Of a stretch of DNA of 64,000 nucleotides, positions 61,100-64,000 are shown piece by piece; within the stretch, counting starts at the first letter, position 1, and each line of letters starts with the position of its first letter. The DNA is from Arenimonas fontis. GTDB taxonomy: Bacteria > Pseudomonadota > Gammaproteobacteria > Xanthomonadales > Xanthomonadaceae. The stretch is taken from assembly GCF_008386465.1 (NCBI RefSeq), contig NZ_VUOD01000002.1:62001-126000 (forward strand). The letters run 5' to 3'. A program made the translations under genes and the position numbers. The notes beneath the pieces were generated by a model that was given only the letters and a program-made list of their open reading frames with translations, ran no database searches and was not told where the DNA came from.

Positions 61100-61206
61100 G
61101 GTCGGGCCTCGTGAGTTGGTGTGCTGGTAGACTACAACACCTACCCAGTCCCGCAATGGGCCGGAAGTCATGCCGGCAACCCGTTGATGTATCAGACAGT
61201 TTCCCT

Positions 61207-61956
61207 TCAGTCCGCCTTGGGCGCGGGCGACCAGACGATGGTGATCGAACTCAGGGTGTCGGTCCGCTCGGTTCCGGGCTGCACCTCGGTGTTGTGCCGG
61301 GCCTGCAGGCTGGCCTTGAGCGCCAGCGAGGCATTGATGCTGACCTGCAGGCCGATGTCGTTCTGGGCGAAGATGTTGTCCCTGCCTGCCTCGACCAGGA
61401 AGGTGTTGAAGAAGCGCGTCGTGCCGGTCAGCTGGTGGCGATAGTCGGCGTAACCGCGCAGCAGGCCGTCGCGCTGGAATTCCCGGGTTTCCGCGTCGCG
61501 GGCCTGGCGCAGGCCCGGGCCGAACTCCGCCTGCAGGGATTTGTCTTCGTCCCGTATCAGCCAGGCGCCGTAGTTCAGCGCCAGCGTACTTTGATGGGCA
61601 TAGGCGCCGAAATCATCGTTCTCGTAGCGGCCGACACCGGCCAGATAACGACGTTCGCCGAACAGGCGCCCGACTTTGGCGCCAGCCTCGAACCGGTCGG
61701 CAGTGGCCTGGCCGGACTCCTCGGCACGCAGTACGGACAGGTAGTGATCGTGCAGCCAGGCGGCCGTCACACCCTTCAGGCCGAAACGTCCACGCGCGCT
61801 GGCGGTGTCCGAGTTACCTGTGGTGGCCACCAGGCCCAGCTCCGCTTCCGGCTTCCAGCCCTGCAGGGAAGGGTCGACCTTGGGCAGGTCGGCCCGCGCC
61901 GGCGCGGCCAGCACCGCCGAAACGGCCAGCACGGCCGGGAATACATGCTGCTTCAT
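61207..61956 (-). CDS. DUF481 family outer-membrane protein (YdiY-like)
   Basis: A 249-residue DUF481 protein. A signal peptide (about 1-22, ending ARADLP) is followed by alternating beta-strand segments: WKPEAELGLVATTGNSDTASARGRF is the family-defining start, then aromatic strands such as RYLAGVGRYENDDFGAYAHQ, and it ends in the C-terminal strand SSITIVWSPAPKAD. It is predicted to form a small barrel. Relatives are described as salt- or acid-induced, but function is unknown. The ATG at 61956 begins the signal peptide; an in-frame ATG at 61971 is the alternative. It follows the acyl-CoA dehydrogenase gene on the same strand. Confidence 0.87.
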   Translation of the reverse strand: MKQHVFPAVLAVSAVLAAPARADLPKVDPSLQGWKPEAELGLVATTGNSDTASARGRFGLKGVTAAWLHDHYLSVLRAEESGQATADRFEAGAKVGRLFGERRYLAGVGRYENDDFGAYAHQSTLALNYGAWLIRDEDKSLQAEFGPGLRQARDAETREFQRDGLLRGYADYRHQLTGTTRFFNTFLVEAGRDNIFAQNDIGLQVSINASLALKASLQARHNTEVQPGTERTDTLSSITIVWSPAPKAD

Positions 61957-62029
61957 GCCGATATCGTCCATGTCAACCGGTCGCACATTACACCCGGCCA
62001 TCCATGAACGAAGCCTCAGCCGCGGCGGC

Positions 62030-63676
62030 TCAGGGCAGCGCACGCTCCAGCAGCGTCGCTATCGGCGCCTCGGCGGGAAGCATCCCGTAGACGCCGGTCG
62101 CCTCGCCCAGGCGCGAGTCGCAGAAGGCCGCGGCCAGGTCGGCACGGCCGGCGCGGAACAGCAGCGTCGCCTGCAGGGCCAGGGCCATGCGCCCGACCAG
62201 CCGACGGGCGCCTGCTTCCTGCGCCTCGCGGTCCCCACAGGGCTGCAAGGCTTCGCGCAGCCGGGCCGTCATCGCGTCCAGCTGCGGATGGGCACCGCGT
62301 GCGGGCTCCAGCTCGGCCAGCAATGCCCGCCCGCATTCCGGCTCGCGTTGCAGGGCACGCAGCACGTCCAGGCACTGGATGTTGCCGCTGCCTTCCCAGA
62401 TCGAGTTCAGCGGCGCCTGCCGGTACAGCCTGGGCATCGGCGTGTCCTCGACGTAGCCGATGCCGCCCAGGCACTCCTGGGCCTCGTTGACGAAGGCCGG
62501 CGCGCGCTTGCACACCCAATACTTGCCCAGCGCAGTGCCCAAGCGCGCCAGGGCGGCCTCGGACGGGTCCCTGCCGCCGGCATCCACGGCCCGGGCGACG
62601 CGGAAGGCGAGCGCTGTCGCCGCCTCCGATTCCAGGGCCAGGTCGGCCAGCACGTTGCGCATCAGCGGCTGCTCCGCCAGCGGCTTCCCGAAGGCACGAC
62701 GCTGTCGGCAGTGGTGCAGGGCTTGTACCAGGGCCTGCCGCATCAGCGCCGCCGAGCCCAGCAAACAGTCCAGCCGGGTCAGGGCCACCATCTGCAGCAC
62801 GGTGGCCACGCCCCTGCCTTCCTCGCCCACGCGCCAGGCCAGGGCATCCTGGAACTCGACCTCGCTGCTGGCATTGCTCCAGTCGCCCAGCTTGTCCTTC
62901 AGGCGCTGCAGGCGCAGGCCGTTGCGCGAACCGTCGGGGGCGAAGCGCGGCAGCAGGAAGCAGGTCAGCCCGCCCGGCGCCTGCGCCAGCACCAGGAAGG
63001 CATCGCACATCGGCGCCGAGAAGAACCACTTGTGCCCGACCAGGGCGTACATGCCATCGCCGGTGGGCGTGGCCACGGTGGAGTTGGCGCGCACGTCCGA
63101 GCCGCCCTGCTTCTCGGTCATGCCCATGCCGAGCGTGTTGCCGGCCTTTTCCCAGGCCGGCCGCTGCGCCGGGTCGTAATGCGGCGCCACCACCCGCGGC
63201 AGCCACTCGCGGGCCAGGATGGGCTCGGCGCGCAGGCTGGGCACGCAGGCATAGGTCATGGTCAGCGGACAGGCCGTGCCCTGGTCGGCCTGGTAGTGCA
63301 GGTACATCAGCGCCGCGCGCGCCACGTGCGCGCCGGCCTGGTCGGCATGGCGCCAGGCGAAGCCGGTGACGCCGTGGCTGATCGCCGCCTCCATCAGCCG
63401 GTGGTAGGCCGGGTGGAATTCGACCTCGTCCACCCGCCGGCCGTAGCGGTCGAAGGGACGGAAGCGCGGGCGGTTCTCGTTGGCCAGGCGGCCCAGCTCC
63501 ATCAGCTCGCCGCCGGCCAGCCGGCCATAGGCGGCCAGTTCGGCAGTGGCCCAGTCGCCGCCCTCGCGGCCGACGGCCTCGCGCAGCGGCAGGTCGGTGG
63601 CCCAGGCGTCGTAGGGTTCCAGCGGCAGCGGCTGGTTCTCGACCCGGTGGGTATCGAAGCGAGTCCGGCTTTCCAT
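62030..63676 (-). CDS. AidB-type acyl-CoA dehydrogenase
   Basis: A 548-residue flavoprotein of the AidB branch of acyl-CoA dehydrogenases. Marks are LTMTYACVPSLR near 135, the FAD segment GMGMTEKQGGSDVRANST, WFFSAPMCDAFLVLAQ, LKDKLGDWSNASSEVEF, RRAFGKPLAEQPLMRNVLADL, and the C-terminal ECLGGIGYVED and PLNSIWEGSGNIQCLDVLR. E. coli AidB (541 residues) is induced in the Ada response and protects DNA from alkylation. Whether this protein binds DNA or oxidises an acyl-CoA cannot be told. No ada gene is near. The ATG at 63676 gives the family start. Confidence 0.9.
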   Translation of the reverse strand: MESRTRFDTHRVENQPLPLEPYDAWATDLPLREAVGREGGDWATAELAAYGRLAGGELMELGRLANENRPRFRPFDRYGRRVDEVEFHPAYHRLMEAAISHGVTGFAWRHADQAGAHVARAALMYLHYQADQGTACPLTMTYACVPSLRAEPILAREWLPRVVAPHYDPAQRPAWEKAGNTLGMGMTEKQGGSDVRANSTVATPTGDGMYALVGHKWFFSAPMCDAFLVLAQAPGGLTCFLLPRFAPDGSRNGLRLQRLKDKLGDWSNASSEVEFQDALAWRVGEEGRGVATVLQMVALTRLDCLLGSAALMRQALVQALHHCRQRRAFGKPLAEQPLMRNVLADLALESEAATALAFRVARAVDAGGRDPSEAALARLGTALGKYWVCKRAPAFVNEAQECLGGIGYVEDTPMPRLYRQAPLNSIWEGSGNIQCLDVLRALQREPECGRALLAELEPARGAHPQLDAMTARLREALQPCGDREAQEAGARRLVGRMALALQATLLFRAGRADLAAAFCDSRLGEATGVYGMLPAEAPIATLLERALP

Positions 63677-63776
63677 GCGTGCATGACAGCCCAGGCCGGC
63701 GGCCGGTGCAAGCCGGCGCTTGCCCGCGCCCCCGCGCGGCTGCCTAAACTCCGGCCAGGCCCCCCGGAGGTTCCCC

Positions 63777-64000
63777 ATGAAGAAGCCCGTCCTGCGCAAG
63801 TCCACGCCGGTCCTGCCGGTGCCGAGCATCGAAGCCAGCCTGCCCTTCTGGGAAGCCGTCGGATTCACCCGCACGGTGGAAGTGCCGCACGGCGAGTCGC
63901 TGGGCTTCGTGATCCTGGCTGGCCACGGCATCGAGCTGATGCTGCAGAGCCACGCCTCGGTGGCCGAAGACGTGCCCGCCCTGGCCGAAGATGCCCGCCA
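63777..64000 (+). CDS. VOC/glyoxalase-fold protein (cut by window edge)
   Basis: The first 74 residues of a vicinal-oxygen-chelate family protein. LRKSTPVLPVPSIEASLPFWEAVGFTRT gives the first beta-alpha unit with the typical VxSIExSxxFW pattern, and GHGIELMLQSHASV the next strand. It resembles bleomycin-resistance/glyoxalase-like small proteins. The SD GGAGG stands 6 bases before the ATG, and TAAACT (63745-63750) is a likely -10. The remainder lies outside the window, so metal ligands and substrate cannot be judged. Confidence 0.82.
   Translation, partial: MKKPVLRKSTPVLPVPSIEASLPFWEAVGFTRTVEVPHGESLGFVILAGHGIELMLQSHASVAEDVPALAEDAR

Overview
The window is a compact, uniformly GC-rich stretch of bacterial core chromosome. 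It has about 62 protein genes and one tRNA gene, and no gap between genes exceeds about 220 bases. I see no insertion sequence, prophage, CRISPR array, attachment site or compositionally foreign island. Gene content and order point to a high-GC gammaproteobacterium, most likely of the Lysobacterales (Xanthomonadales). The grounds are rpoE-rseA-rseB, the nnrD-tsaE-amiB-mutL block divergent from queG, pcnB-folK-panB-panC-pgi, dcd-apbC divergent from metG, dapA-bamC divergent from gcvR-bcp, a short NAD-type isocitrate dehydrogenase, and a Xylella-type PrxQ cysteine pattern. The order-level assignment is inference.

Layout. 1-2225: envelope-stress sigma factor operon (minus) with a close match to a sigma-E promoter in front of rpoE. 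2311-13813: fatty-acid oxidation protein, Tat-exported amidohydrolase, LysM transglycosylase, HerA-like ATPase, AbgT transporter, greB, rimO, dienelactone hydrolase and HIT protein. 13895-18941: dcd-apbC, then metG-rsxA-rsxB, which stops at two Rnf subunits. 18920-26055: a six-gene minus-strand operon for NAD(P)HX repair, tRNA t6A synthesis, cell-wall amidase, mismatch repair, a DUF1684 lipoprotein and a TraB/GumN protein; queG runs the other way. 27245-32317: pcnB-folK-panB-panC-pgi. 32429-32504: tRNA-Glu(CUC) with its own terminator. 32673-38067: fdxA, dapA-bamC, gcvR-bcp, PIN-PhoH ATPase and thiD. 38072-42193: small HTH regulator with SulP transporter, Bax-inhibitor-1 protein, alpha/beta hydrolase. 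42252-44062: grxC, AhpD-like protein, NAD-isocitrate dehydrogenase.

44228-53318 is the most coherent functional region: bepA, then phoB-phoR-ppk-ppx, then a GT4 glycosyltransferase coupled to a PAP2 phosphatase. PhoB-box-like repeats with exact 11-bp spacing stand before phoB (two half-sites) and again directly after ppx in front of the glycosyltransferase (three half-sites). The arrangement suggests a local phosphate-starvation programme covering sensing, polyphosphate turnover and, by inference, replacement of phospholipid by glycolipid.

53378-64000: GNAT acetyltransferase, rlmJ, a yip1-membrane fusion-ATPase-permease operon (MacAB-like), a gluzincin-like protein, map with an insertion, a small unknown gene, a DUF481 outer-membrane protein, an AidB-type acyl-CoA dehydrogenase and the start of a VOC-family gene.

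Promoter sequences are recognisable mainly by their -10 elements (TAGAAT, TATAAT, and TGG followed by NATAAT); -35 elements are usually poor. Several -10 elements lie only 6-7 bases before a start codon, which suggests leaderless mRNAs. All regulatory calls are by eye; no search or computation was run.
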